Shown here piece after piece: positions 31,201 through 42,438 of a stretch of DNA of 64,000 bases; position 1 is the stretch's first letter; every line of letters starts with the position of its first letter. This DNA is from Salvia splendens (taxonomy: Eukaryota > Streptophyta > Magnoliopsida > Lamiales > Lamiaceae): the NCBI RefSeq assembly GCF_004379255.2, contig NC_056033.1:24048209-24112208 (forward strand). Reading direction: 5' to 3'. The position numbers and the translations under genes are program-made. The notes under the pieces were generated by a model. That model searched no databases, was not told where the DNA came from, and saw only the letters and a list, made by a program, of their open reading frames with translations.

Positions 31201-34200
31201 AGATATTTCATATTTGGATCAAAGAGCTGAACATGATTTTCATTTGTCTCCTACATTTGTCATTGTCACCCGATCCTCTTCCTACACACACATCTATACT
31301 ACCTCTGTCCACGAAATATTCATGTTTTTTCTATTTTTGGCCATCCATCGAAATTAGTCTCTATCTATTCCTTGTAAGTTTCTCTCTCTAATAAGGTGGA
31401 ACACATTTTCCACTAATAATACTTCATCCACTCTCTACCTCTCTCTTACCTTAACCAATTTTTATTACAACCCGTGTCGTCAACTACCAAGACTATTTTT
31501 TCCGTGGACGGTGTTGGTATATATTAGAAGTCCTTAGATTTAAAATACCTATGTGATGTGTTTGTTCTTCAGATTCAGTGAGTTATAAATTCATCATTTT
31601 TCACAACGAATTCATCATTTTTGCAGCATATTATATCTAAACAAATTACACTTTTCACTTATTATCGTGGATTTGAGCCCCATTGGGACGGGGTTGAATA
31701 TATATATATATACTCCCTCCGTCCCATACAAATAGGCCATTTAGGGTTGGCACGGGTTTTAATGCGTAATTAGTAAAGTAAGAGAGAAGAAGAAAAGGTA
31801 ATTGAAATAGTATAGTGGATGGTGGGGTCCATAAATGATAAAGTAAGAGAGAGGAGAAAAAAGTTGACATAAATGGATATGGACTATTTCTATGGGACGG
31901 ATGAAAAAGGAATCATGACCTATTTCTATGGGACGGAGAGAGTATTTTTTTTGGGGGGGGGGGGGTAGGAATTATGATAACCAACCGATCTATATATCAC
32001 CATATTTAGAAATAAATCATTAAATGGATTTCCAGTTTGGGTGGAACTGTTTACCCGGATTGAAATTCAGTTGAGCAATTATATATTTTGCACTTGATGT
32101 CAGTTTCTGTTACCACTGTACCAAGAATAGGGAGGAACACATAAAGACATGGAGAGAGAGAGAGAGAGAGAAATTAGAAAAGGAAATCAAAACAGAGAGA
32201 GTGAGAGGAACAAGAAAAAGAAAATCCATAGAGAGAGTGAAGAAAATATCCACATGTTGATTTGATTGATTGTCTCCTAACTTTTCTGTTTTTTTTTATC
32301 TCCTTGCAACATTTTTTCAGTGGGCTCTAACCCAAGTGAAAAAACCAATAGTCACAACAGAATGGCTGGACCAATGTTGGAAAGAACACCGTGTAGTTTC
32401 TCATGAACCTTACAGGGTTCCTCCTTTTTCTGGACTGACTATATGTGTTAGTGGAATTCCTGCAGGTTGGAAATTTGTTTCCTTTTCTTCTGTAACTACA
32501 AAAAGGTGACAAGGTCTGAAGGTCTTTTATTTGATTCTTTTAGATGAACGTAAGGAAATGGAGAAGCTTATCATACAAAACGGTGGGATATATTCAGCTG
32601 AGCTGACAAAGAGATGCTCTCATTTGATATGCGATATATCCTGTCTTGTGGTTTTGTTCTTTTGAATATCAACTTGCCCATTGTTGTTTGCTTCTCCATT
32701 ATTACCTTGTATGAGGCCAGAATCCGAATTCAGTTATGTCGTGATTCCTTGTCAGTCTCTGGGATTTCACTCTTTCTACAGTGTCCTTTGTGTCTTTGGC
32801 ATAACATCTTTTCTTTCTCTAGCTCATTTCTGAATGTATCTGTTGTTCAATTGAAATCTTTTTGCATGTGGATCTATTACGACCCACAATTTTATAATTC
32901 TTTAACTACAAATGGTTATTCATTTTTTTCTTTAATTTTTTGATGCTTTATTTGTCATCAAGTGTACATATAGAGGAATGTTTTGTGATTGCTATTATCT
33001 ATGCTACCTAGGGACTCTTGAACATTTATATTTACCTAACACCCAGCATATGATCTTCAATATTGGTGTCCTTAACTTTTCATAAGCTCCTGAAGGTGAC
33101 AAGTATATGGTTGCAAAAAGATGGCGTATCATATACATAGTTAACAGGAAATGGTTTCATCAGTCTATTGCCAGAAGAGGTACAAACATGCATAGTTCAT
33201 CTGCAGCATTTCTGGTTCGGTTTTCAATGTTTAATCTGTCTACATGAGTATCTTTCCAATGGATCCTGTAACTAATTTTGCATTCCTTTCATTATTTTCT
33301 TGGGTTCTTACTTGGTCAAATGGATATATAGCATGCCTTATGGAAGCCTCCTTCCCAGTTCAACAATCATCTTCTGTTAGTACTTTAAAGACATTGGAGC
33401 ATCACACTCAAGGCAAATGCACCCGAAATTCGCAGCCTATCTCATCATCTAACCCCAGTGTCTCAGAATCAGACACCAATCTTTCTGCTCAGGATATGAA
33501 ACCTGATGTGGAGAATCTCCTGACAAACATCCTATGCACATCTCCTGAGGTTCCTCACATGTCTAAAAGGGGAAATGACGGACCTACTGAAAAACAGAAA
33601 AATGTTCCTGATTTTACTCAATGTGTTGCTGATGATTCTGAAAGTGAGGATGGTGATCTGTACTTGTCTGAGTGCAGAATTTTACTTTTAGGCTTCGAGG
33701 CTTCTGAATTGCGGAAGCTAGTCAGTATGGTTCGCCAGGGCGGGGGCTCTCGATATATGTCCGTTAGGGAGAATTTGACTCACGTGGTAGTTGGAAATCC
33801 ATCAGAAAAGTAAGATATTTAGGCATGTGGATGAACTGCTTTTTTCAGCATATAAGTTCTAGTAAACAAGTTTTCAACTATATACTTGAAATGTTATATG
33901 TCTTGTCTTTTCATCTGCCATAAATGTGCTACTAATTTGTCAGAGATTGCGTGTCTGGGCAGTTTTTTATCAACTCCAGAGTGAATCTTGTTCCCTGTTT
34001 TTAACTAAACTACAATAATATATTTTTCCATATCTCATAGTCAGGGTTGTTTGCTCCAAACTAAGTCCTCAAGACTAAAATGTATTTGAGTTTTTGTACA
34101 TCCAGGTAAAGGAGGAAGGTCCTATATTTTTCATTTTTATTGTCAGATTAAATTAATTATGTTCAAAGTCATATATACTAGAGCAATATGTTTGCAGAAA

Positions 34201-37200
34201 TCATTCATTTTTCAACACTTGGACTCTTTTGTGTGAGAGGAATGCAATTCTTTCTCAGCGTCATTGTTCCATGCTAGGTGGATGGAAATGTAGAATTTCT
34301 CTGTATGAGGATTACATGTCAATCTAGAACATGATGGGAGTGTGATAATAGACATGGAGCCCTATCTTATGAGTTTTGGAAAGAGTAAGTTGGTTGGTTT
34401 TGATATATTATCGATGGCTAGGTCATCTTTATAGGATTGCAATATTAGATGCATCACTGCTTGATCTGGACTACTAATCACCTGGAGCTGAAGTGACCTG
34501 GTTGTTATTGACATACCAGTAATGGTTATCAATTAGAGATATTGCATGACCTATTATTCACTTCAAGAATGTGCAATCATGCATTTGTCACTCATTCTTA
34601 TCGTGGTAACGGTTGGTGCAGAGAAATCAAGGAAATAAGGAGCCTTGCAGCTTTTGGAGTTATTAGTATTGTCAAAACATCATGGCTCGAAGAATGCATC
34701 AAAAAAAAGAAAGATGTCCCTGTGTTTCAGGGTCACATTGCTTATGATTTACTTCTTCAAAAAGGTTCCATCTTCTCTCTTAACTGCCTGTTTAATTAAA
34801 TATGACATTTTCTTCTTTCAGCATGTCCGACATCCACCCTTGTTTACCCTATTCACAGATTCTGTAGTCATTAATGGGACTACTGCAACTAGCTTAGCAT
34901 GTTTGAAAGTAGGGAATCTCTCTGTTCCTAAGCTTGCTGACAATAACATTGTTGAGAACGAGAATTCTCAATCAGACATATTATTTGGTAAGATTACATG
35001 ACATATTCATCATGACTCTAAGAAACTCTCCAAATATACTACTTTAAATTCCTCCACGTTTCAAGGTTTGAAAGAAGACAGTAAGGTGAAGGGGCAAAGC
35101 ATATTGAACAATGGCATCAAAGATATGAAGTCTTCAACTGTATTTAGGGGGAAGCTCTTTCAGTTTTCAAGCACATTTCCTGAAGAACAAGTAAGCTGAT
35201 TTGTTTATTGATTTAAATAATATAATAGGCCCTTATAACACCCTTTTCCCCTGGTACTATCACCTGCTGGATTTCTGAATTTAAAACCTTGTTGTCATGT
35301 TCAACTTTAATTTTAACATCATTTTGAGTTTGAATCTGAATGTAGTTCCTCCAGTGTGCCAAGATTCTCTTGTCCCAAACATATTATTTTAGATATAGGT
35401 TGAATTATTCAAAATAATCTAAACCATCGGCCCACCTTCTAAAATATCCCATACTATCCTTAATATCCAAACAATACCTATACTTTAATTTTTCTTTGTT
35501 TTATCTTATCTTAGATAGATATTGACTAACATAGATATTAAAACAATGATTTTCTTTAAAAATGAATAAAACATAAATTCATTGGGTAAGCTCTCTCTTT
35601 AACCAAATGCAGTATTTTATGTAATAATCTTATAGACAAATAATCTATGATTTTTGAGAAACTATGGACAAACACCAGTTCTTCTAGACAAACTCATCCT
35701 TGTTTTTCTTAGTAATCAAGTGTATTTTCTCAAGAACACCTGCATAGTGTACCCAACTGATATAAATAGATGTGTTGAAGGGTTATTGATACGGGTAGCA
35801 GTTGGAAAGTATAGAGGCGTGGGAATAGGGAAGTCGTTTAGCCAAGTGAGTGCCAACAGAACAACCCCTAAAATCTCGGCTGACTTGGTTAGTTGTTCAT
35901 GCGTTTTGGAGAAGATTTGGGAGAGAAAATCAGCAGACTTGTTAGCTCGTTTTTCAGATTTATTGCTTCTATTTTGCTGCATTAATCGCCTATATATAGT
36001 GAGGACCCTAGGCGATAGAAATCATCTTGGGAAATCAGAAATAGGACGGTTTAGTCTTTGGCCTCCCTGCATGGGGATTCCTCTTTTGTTGTTCATTTTC
36101 TGTTCGTTTATTTCGAGCAATAAAGCCATATCTCTTCTCACAAATTCCCCCTTTGTGGTGTTTAGTTGAGCACATCTTGTGCTTGTTATTGTTCGTCGAC
36201 CTTTACTCCTAACAATTTGGTGCGGTGAATGATGGTTGTTACGCGCAACACGAACACCCGTTTGGATTGTTGGAGAAGGTTGCTGGAAATCTAGAAAATC
36301 AATCAGCTGCAATGGTTGATGAATTGAATATTCAATGCGCGTCAACAAACGAGCGAGTCTCAACTTTGGGATCGCTACTCGGGGCGTTCATGGTGAAGGT
36401 ACGAGCGACTCTCTCGTTCGGGAAGCCAAATGAAACTAATGGATTGAACCTACGAGCGGGTCATCTCGTCCGCTCGTACCTACTACTCGGTATGGTTTGA
36501 TCCATTCATTTGGATCGAACCAAATGAAACTCGGTATGGTTCGATCCATTAGTTTCATTTGGATCGAACCATACCAAGTCGTAGGTACGAGCGGACGAGA
36601 TGAGCCGCTCGTAGGTTCGATCCCAAAGTTGAGACTCGCTCGTTTGTTGACGCGCATTTAATACTCAATTCATCAACCATTGCAGTTAATGTCTGCGATT
36701 GCTTTTCTAGATTTTCAGAAACCTTCTCCAAACCGTCCAGACGGGTGTTTGTGTTGCACGTAACAACCATCGTTAACCGCACCAAATTGTTAGGAGTAAA
36801 GGTCGACGAACAATAACAAGCACGAGATGTGCTCAACTAAATACCACAAAGAATTAACAGGGGAATTTGTGAGAAGAGATATGGCTTTATTACTCGAAAT
36901 AAATGAACACAAAATGAACTACGAAAGAGGAATCCCCACACAGGAGGCCAACAGCTAAATCATCCTATTACTGATTTCCCAAGATGATTTCTATCGCCTA
37001 GGGTCCTCACTATATGTAGGCGATTAATGCAGCAAAATAGAAGCAATGAAACTGAAATAACAAGCTAACAAGACTGCTGATTTTCTCATAAAGAAAAACA
37101 AAATATATATCAGATATAAATACAAGCTCTGTAAATTAGGGTAAAAAAATCACCAACGGTCGAAGTTTGGGCTACAATTTAAGTATAACCCTGATTAGAA

Positions 37201-40200
37201 TAGAGGAGAGGTTGGCATAACTGCTGTCATGTTGATCTTCTTTGGAGAGAAACCAGTGCTGGTAGTTGAATATGGTGGCAAAAATTGAAAGTTGGGTATG
37301 GTTCCAGGCTTCCTGCGTGGCGAGACACAGTGGAAGTGGAGTTAGCGGTATAAGCGGTGTAGCGGACAGTAGTGGTAGGCTGGTAGCTTTTGGTCAAGAG
37401 GTAGAAAAGGGGTGGAGAATGCTGGTGAGCTGGGAGAAGCGGCATGGTGGATTTGAATTATGGTAGATAGTGTGATTCTTTTCAAATGGTGAACAATATA
37501 ACGGTTTAGGTAGGTCGGAACTAAAGAACTTATTTGCCAAAATTTGAAGGAAAACCATAGCCACTGGGTCTGGGGAGGCTGGGGAGGATGAAGAAATTTT
37601 GCGTATTACTAGTTTCTTTGATGTTTTTCTTTAAATATCTATTTCAGATGCCAAATGGACTGGTTTGATCTAGTCAGTCAAAGAATAATATGATTATGTT
37701 AGCCAATAGTTAACAGATGTCAGATTAGGATAAGAAATAAATACTGCTGCATATTTGGATATTATGACCCTTATTGATATTATGTCATCTTTTCAGAGAC
37801 AGGCCAATAATTTATAGCATTAACACTTTTTCCTAGAAGGATAAAATATGATTGACTTCACAGTTTATGATTAGATTACTTGCTCAAATCCTTTGGTTGG
37901 ATTAGTACGGTAACAAATTTATTTTCTGTAAATTTCAATTTCGTGAAATGTATACTCCAATTTAGTTAATTATGGAGTAAAAACCAAAATATGGCAGAGC
38001 TTCCTAAGTATTTAGCAGTAGGGGTGCCGATTTATGGTAATGAGTCATATGACTCATATTTTTGCTTTTTCCTTGATCTTATAAAGCAACCTAATTGTGT
38101 AAGGGGTGGAGTATTGAGTCAAATATCATGTTTTTTTATGGTATTTGTCAACCGAATATAAATTGGAACTATGATATCAGTTCACCTGCAAGTGGAAGCA
38201 AACAGAATGGAACCAATTCTATTGGTGTTAATTACACTGTAGCAGTTGGTGTAACCCTATGCTATAGGAAATGTGAAATGTTACTTATAAAGCTTTACTT
38301 GTCGACATGCGTTTCCTGCTATTTGATATTCTTTTTTAGTTACTTTTACATTTTACTGTATCAACCAAAGCTTGTTATTCGATGTTTGACTTCATGATAT
38401 TCCCTCCAGAGACCCGAAATAGTGATGTGGGTTACTGAAGGTGGTGGCAAGGTTGTTCCAGATCAAAACAGAAAATATGTGCACTTTATTGTCGAGCGCC
38501 ATGGTGTAGTTTCCTCTCTGACACATGCATCCTCGACTTCTTATATTACCCCTCATTGGATTCATTCTTGTAAAGAGGTACTAATCTTACACTTAAATCT
38601 TGAGAACGTAACATGCGTACTGGAAATTAAAATGCAATCATTTTGGTATAGACCTTCAAAGTCCTGCTGAGTTTGTTCACACTGTTAATTGATACTGTAA
38701 CCTATTATCTGTCTCAGTTTATATGCTTAATATCTTTAGAACCTTATATGTTCTCTCATGCATTCCTTAACACCATCTCTCAGAAAATAATATCATCCTG
38801 GCATGTCCTAGTACAGTTGCAAATCTGGGATGTAAAAATACTAATGTATTTGGAACTCTTTAATTGAAGGAGGGATGTTTGCTGGATATTGGCAGTCACA
38901 TTCTCTATTCTCCACTTCAATGCAAAATACCGTTACCTGGATTTGAAGCATATCGCCTCTGTGTTTTGGGGTATGACATGAAAGAAAAACAGCTGTTGAG
39001 AAATTTGTGCTTTATTCTGGGGTTGAAGTACGCTGAGAAACTTACAGAGAAAGTGACTCATTTATTAAGTAAATTTGCTCAAGGTGATAAGTATCAGGCT
39101 GCTTGTAGATGGGGAATGAATGTAGTTACAGCTGACTGGATATATGAATGCGCTAAGCAGGTTTTTGTAACATCTTTATTTCCGTTGTCCTCAATCTGTT
39201 TTCTGCTACACATGATAGTTTTCTAACTCAGTTGCTGTTCATAATGAGACAGAATAAAGTTGTTGATGTGAAATGGTTTCTCCCTAAAGAGCTTACTTCT
39301 CAAGACAGGCAACCAGGAACTTATTTTATGAGCCAATATCCTGCTCACTCTGATAGGAGTACATCTGCAGATGATGTCTCTCAACTCCCGAGTCAGCCAC
39401 ATGATTTGGGAAATGTGCATACCATTGATTCCTCGGTTTTGTCAAGAGATGAGGAACTTTATTCTAGTAGTAATAAGAGGGCGAAATTATTAGGCAGTCA
39501 TATTGAAAAGCATTCTTCGTCTAGTTTCACTGTCGACAATTTTGTCAGTAGGATGAATTATGCGGATAACAATACTGAAAATAATAGAGTTCCATCTGTA
39601 GTTCCTGATGTTGCTGCAGTTATAGAGGATTTGTTGGAGCAAACAAGCAAGGTAAATTTATGATCCCTCATTTTCTTATGAAAAAGGTGATATGTTTGCC
39701 CTTGTTCTGAATGGTGTGTTTCTGATTAGATTCAGGATCTGAAGTCAAAGGAGACAAATAGTAGCCATGAAACTGTATCCTTGTAATTCTTTCAAATGCA
39801 AATTTCTTTAAATACAAAAATTGCCTGAAAGTTGTCCTTGACTACGAGCAGTTTTTGTCTTCTAATTCTACAATGCTTGGTCAAAGGCATGCTGCTTCCC
39901 CTTCTGAACTAGGTCCACAAAAGCAATGGATCAATAGGTATCTTCTTGCTCAACTATAGACCTTGTGTTTCTCGTCTCAGTCAAATCACAAATTGCAAGT
40001 TTACAATATCTCTATTGACTAAATGCCTTTGCTGCTCAATTGTCTTTCATTATATATCATGCATTACGGAGGGCTAAGTAAGATGAACAAGGAATTGGTC
40101 AAGTTTCTCATTGGCCATTGTTTTCTACATGTGTGGCCATTGTTTTCTACATGAATGTGGAGTACAATCTTTTCCTCTCAGTATGATCCAACTGCTTACT

Positions 40201-41877
40201 TCCGTAGTCAGAACTGCTAATGATTGTGGATTGATGGAATGAAGGCAAACGGATTGGAATTGATAAAAGAAAGTGATAAACCCTAACCAACGAAAGGGAT
40301 GACCCCTAACCAACAAAGGGGAAAAACCCTAACCAATCCGGCAAGGCGACAACTATCACCTCACTTGCCGGTTATGACTCAATAATTCAAGATATCCTCT
40401 CCAACCTCATGGAGATATTTATAGTCTAACAGAGACTCCTACTCCTAATAAATAAAGATATAATAGATCTGGTTCAATTCACTCAACAACAATGACAAGA
40501 TATAGACATTAAAATAAAGTAAAGATAAGCATGGATAATATCCGGTGGACTCCCTAACCACTGCATTTCCAACTCGATCTCCCCTCTTCCGCAATCCGCC
40601 ACAGTTCTTCGTCCTTATAATACATGACCCACAATGATCTCTTTCAACTAACCTTGTCCACTATAATGAACTGTGGTTTAATGCTTTATTTTATCTCTAT
40701 CTTAAAATTGCACAAATAGTAGTAGCTAATACCACTTACATTTATCTGACTAGGTTTCAATTTGAACTACCCCCTCTGTTTACCTATAAAAGGTATCTGC
40801 CATAATCCTGCAACTTTCCTTTTTTGGTAAAAACTCACACTCCCTCCTCATAGTTACCATCACATAACCTGCTAGAAATCACTGATGTGACAACTATTTA
40901 CCCCTGTGGTGACATTTCCTCCACGACAAAAACAACTACCTAATATTTTATTAATGCTCATGAGTCATGCCACAAAGAATGTTGCACACTCGTGTGGACG
41001 GAGGGAGTATATTTTACTCATGCATCAATCATGTCCTATTCCAACCTTTTAATGAACTTTATACTATGTGGCATGTAGCTGCCAAAGCTTCAACTTTCCA
41101 CATTATGCCAATCATATTACTAAGTCTAGGGGAAACTCATCACAATCTTAATTATAGGAAATATATGAAAAATTGAAAGAAGACCAACGTGCAAAAGCAG
41201 TTAGGAGATCAACTACAAATTATGGTCTAAATTAACATTTTATTTCAAAATCTACCACAAAAAATATATTCAATGCTGAATTTTAACAGTTAACACTGTA
41301 ATATTCAATTCATATTATGAACATGAACACATGTACTGTTTAAACTTGTCTGGTTTGTGTTAGTTGAAAGGTGTGGGCTTGCATGGTAATCTATGGCCGG
41401 ACCAGGGCGTTTGTGGGCCTACTGGTACCTAAGTGAGACACTCACTGCTTGTTTTAGATCCCCTTTGAAAAAATGTGTCATACATTTATGTATCCATTTG
41501 GTTTATCCCTGTTAAATTGGTGAATTCTCAATTAAATTGGTGAATTCTGTTTGATCCAGGTCAGATGAAAGGGATGATAATCCCTCTGATGATAAAGTAC
41601 CGAGGGGATTTTATGATGGTTTTAGTGAAACACAGAGTGATTCTCAGGTGATCTCTGGTTTCTCTCCCCAGCTGGAATTGGCCTCCCTTTTTTTGTGATT
41701 GGCTTGTTGTGCAATCTTTGACTTTGGGAAAGTAACGGTTGACAAAGTCTTAGTATATGCTCTGTTTGCTGATTGCTGAATATATACCTGCAGGTGGTTG
41801 GTTATGAAGAAGATCTGTCTGGTAGGCAAATGATTATTGATAGAGTGAGAACGAGGAGTAGCATGCCCGGCTCATAG
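25263..41877 (+). CDS. MEI1: MEI1/TopBP1-like multi-BRCT protein (18 exons)
   Basis: Exons by my splicing: 25263-25439, 25520-25562, 26415-26536, 30564-30671, 32321-32465, 32544-32642, 33087-33179, 33332-33809, 34622-34764, 34859-34987, 35066-35190, 38410-38577, 38870-39160, 39253-39651, 39730-39774, 39852-39937, 41560-41647, 41794-41877. All have GT-AG borders and compatible phases, giving 940 residues without a stop. BRCT modules lie at about residues 5-100, 100-190, 190-275, 371-465, 537-640 and 640-730, each with the W-x3-C/S pattern (WLDQCW, WLEECI, WIHSCK, WIYECA). The C-terminal 200 residues are Ser/Asp-rich. Plant MEI1 acts in DNA repair during meiosis; TopBP1 proteins bind phosphorylated replication and checkpoint partners in the nucleus. 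Exon 10 is the least certain: an alternative acceptor at 34821 would give a stop. Confidence 0.88.
26845..27058. mobile_element. Stowaway-type MITE in MEI1 intron 3
   Basis: CTCCATCCGTTC after TA, ending in ATGGGAAG before TA; about 214 bp. Confidence 0.7.
27386..27530. repeat. Left subterminal repeat cluster of the hAT element
   Basis: Many copies of GGATACG, CGTATCC and CGATACG in both orientations within about 140 bp. A matching cluster lies at 30302-30395 on the right. Confidence 0.8.
27840..30129 (+). CDS. hAT transposase (BED zinc finger, DUF659, dimerisation domain)
   Basis: Two exons, 27840-29416 and 29505-30129, encode 733 residues without a stop. The N-terminus is Ser/Ala-rich. 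A BED-type zinc finger spans about residues 35-90, with Cys 58, Cys 61 and His 75. A DUF659-type core follows (SDGWSDPQRRP and TDNAANCKGAG contain likely catalytic Asp residues). The hAT C-terminal dimerisation region is in exon 2 (WWTNHG, LAMKLLSQPASSSCCERNWS). The tail is acidic. The protein cuts and joins the element ends in the nucleus. It looks complete, so the element may still be autonomous. The ATG at 27840 follows a TTTCAG, so an untranslated first exon is possible. Confidence 0.9.
30785..30919. mobile_element. MITE end fragment in MEI1 intron 4
   Basis: Ends GGGATGGAGGGAG before TA, an inverse Stowaway terminus. The left end is not clear. Confidence 0.5.
31302..31517. mobile_element. 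Stowaway-type MITE in MEI1 intron 4
   Basis: CCTCTGTCCACGAAATATTC after TA and a mirrored TCCGTGGACGGTGTTGG before TA; about 216 bp. Confidence 0.65.
31713..31942. mobile_element. Stowaway-type MITE in MEI1 intron 4
   Basis: CTCCCTCCGTCCCAT after TA and ATGGGACGGAGAGAG before TA; 230 bp with well-kept ends. The phrase CTATTTCTATGGGACGGA is present twice at the right end, a tandem end duplication. A run of 13 G follows within 20 bp. Confidence 0.85.
32152..32171. repeat. GA microsatellite in MEI1 intron 4
   Basis: About ten GA units in a purine-rich stretch of the + strand (32150-32240). Confidence 0.85.
35191..38409 (+). other. MEI1 intron 11, enlarged
   Basis: 3.2 kb intron with a large inverted repeat at 35923-37087. 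The rest (35191-35922 and 37088-38409) is AT-rich and shows no gene; open frames at 37227-37466 on both strands mirror each other. Confidence 0.7.
35923..37087. repeat. 1.17 kb near-palindrome made of retrotransposon sequence
   Basis: The arms, about 35923-36500 and 36520-37087, are inverted copies with scattered differences. Each arm reads from outside in: an LTR-like end (CTCCTAACA), a short spacer, a gag-like start with MVVT and TNTRLDG, and then an arm of GAGCGG/CGCTCG repeats at the centre. On the right arm a minus-strand frame stays open at 36555-36836; on the left arm it is shifted. The RNA of this intron would fold into a long hairpin. Confidence 0.8.
40110..40600 (-). other. Possible LTR fragment and short tandem duplication in MEI1 intron 16
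   Basis: A 22 bp segment around GGCCATTGTTTTCTACAT is duplicated in tandem at about 40112-40153. On the minus strand, 40600-40250 has a TATA-like TATAAATATCTCC and a LTR-like composition, but no second LTR or coding part is present. The assignment is weak. Confidence 0.3.
40770..41007. mobile_element. Stowaway-type MITE in MEI1 intron 16
   Basis: CCCCCTCTGTTTAC after TA and GTGTGGACGGAGGGAG before TA; 238 bp. Confidence 0.75.
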
Positions 41878-41883
41878 TGTGTG

Positions 41884-41912
41884 TGCCGTACCTATAACGG
41901 TCCTAAGGTAGT

Positions 41913-41959
<47 letters not shown>

Positions 41960-41970
41960 ACTGGGCACTG
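41884..41970 (+). pseudogene. Fragment of organellar-type 23S/26S rRNA gene
   Basis: 87 bp match the universally conserved helix 69-71 region of bacterial-type large-subunit rRNA (CTATAACGGTCCTAAGGTAG, then CCTTGTCGGGTAAGTTCCGA and GCACGAAAGGCGTAACGA). Plant cytosolic 25S rRNA reads differently here, so the source is plastid or mitochondrial DNA (or bacterial). I see a few substitutions, for example GTAGTG for GTAGCG. The fragment begins 6 bp after the MEI1 stop codon. Plastid and mitochondrial copies are too similar in this stretch to separate by eye. Confidence 0.85.
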
Positions 41971-42430
41971 ATCCATTACGTGTCCAAGGCCTTTTGGTCT
42001 TCTTGGCATCTGTTATTTTGCCACAAATATATTTAGTTCTTAAAAAGAAACAGTTCGCGAAGGTTCAATTGGCCGAAATGAATTTCTAGACTCGCGGATT
42101 TATCGACATCTGGTTCGTGAAAAGAACAATTGTGTGTCTGTGTGTGTCGCTCTGTGCAAATTGACAGAACCAGAGAACCAGCACAAGCACCGGCACAATT
42201 CGATTTGTATTCATGAACTATTCAAATATCCAATTCTATATTTGACTAATTTTTGAATGTCAATATTGATCTGTGTGAAATTATTAGATCGAATTTTTTT
42301 TGGATTGTATTCTGAACAAAATGTGTACAAAGATTTGTTTTTTGGCTCTTCCAGGCTAGCAACGCAGTTGTGTGCTCCAACCGCAGGAATAGGTGATTGA
42401 AACGTTGGTAAACAAATCTTATTCCTTTTT
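41971..42430. other. Intergenic stretch downstream of the rRNA fragment
   Basis: No gene recognised. 42040-42130 is less AT-rich than its neighbourhood and could be further organellar DNA, but I cannot name a source. A short GT repeat lies near 42132-42150. It must contain the MEI1 polyadenylation region. Confidence 0.35.
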
Positions 42431-42438
42431 TTTTAAAA

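Noticed and set aside
34822..34987. MEI1 exon 10 beginning at 34822
   Set aside because: The phase leads to a stop after 18 codons; the acceptor ending at 34858 keeps the frame.
41884..41970. A functional rRNA gene or a bacterial contaminant
   Set aside because: Only 87 bp are present and both sides are plant nuclear sequence. It is a nuclear insert of organellar-type rDNA.
42129..42152. GT repeat as a regulatory site
   Set aside because: It is a short simple repeat with no further evidence.
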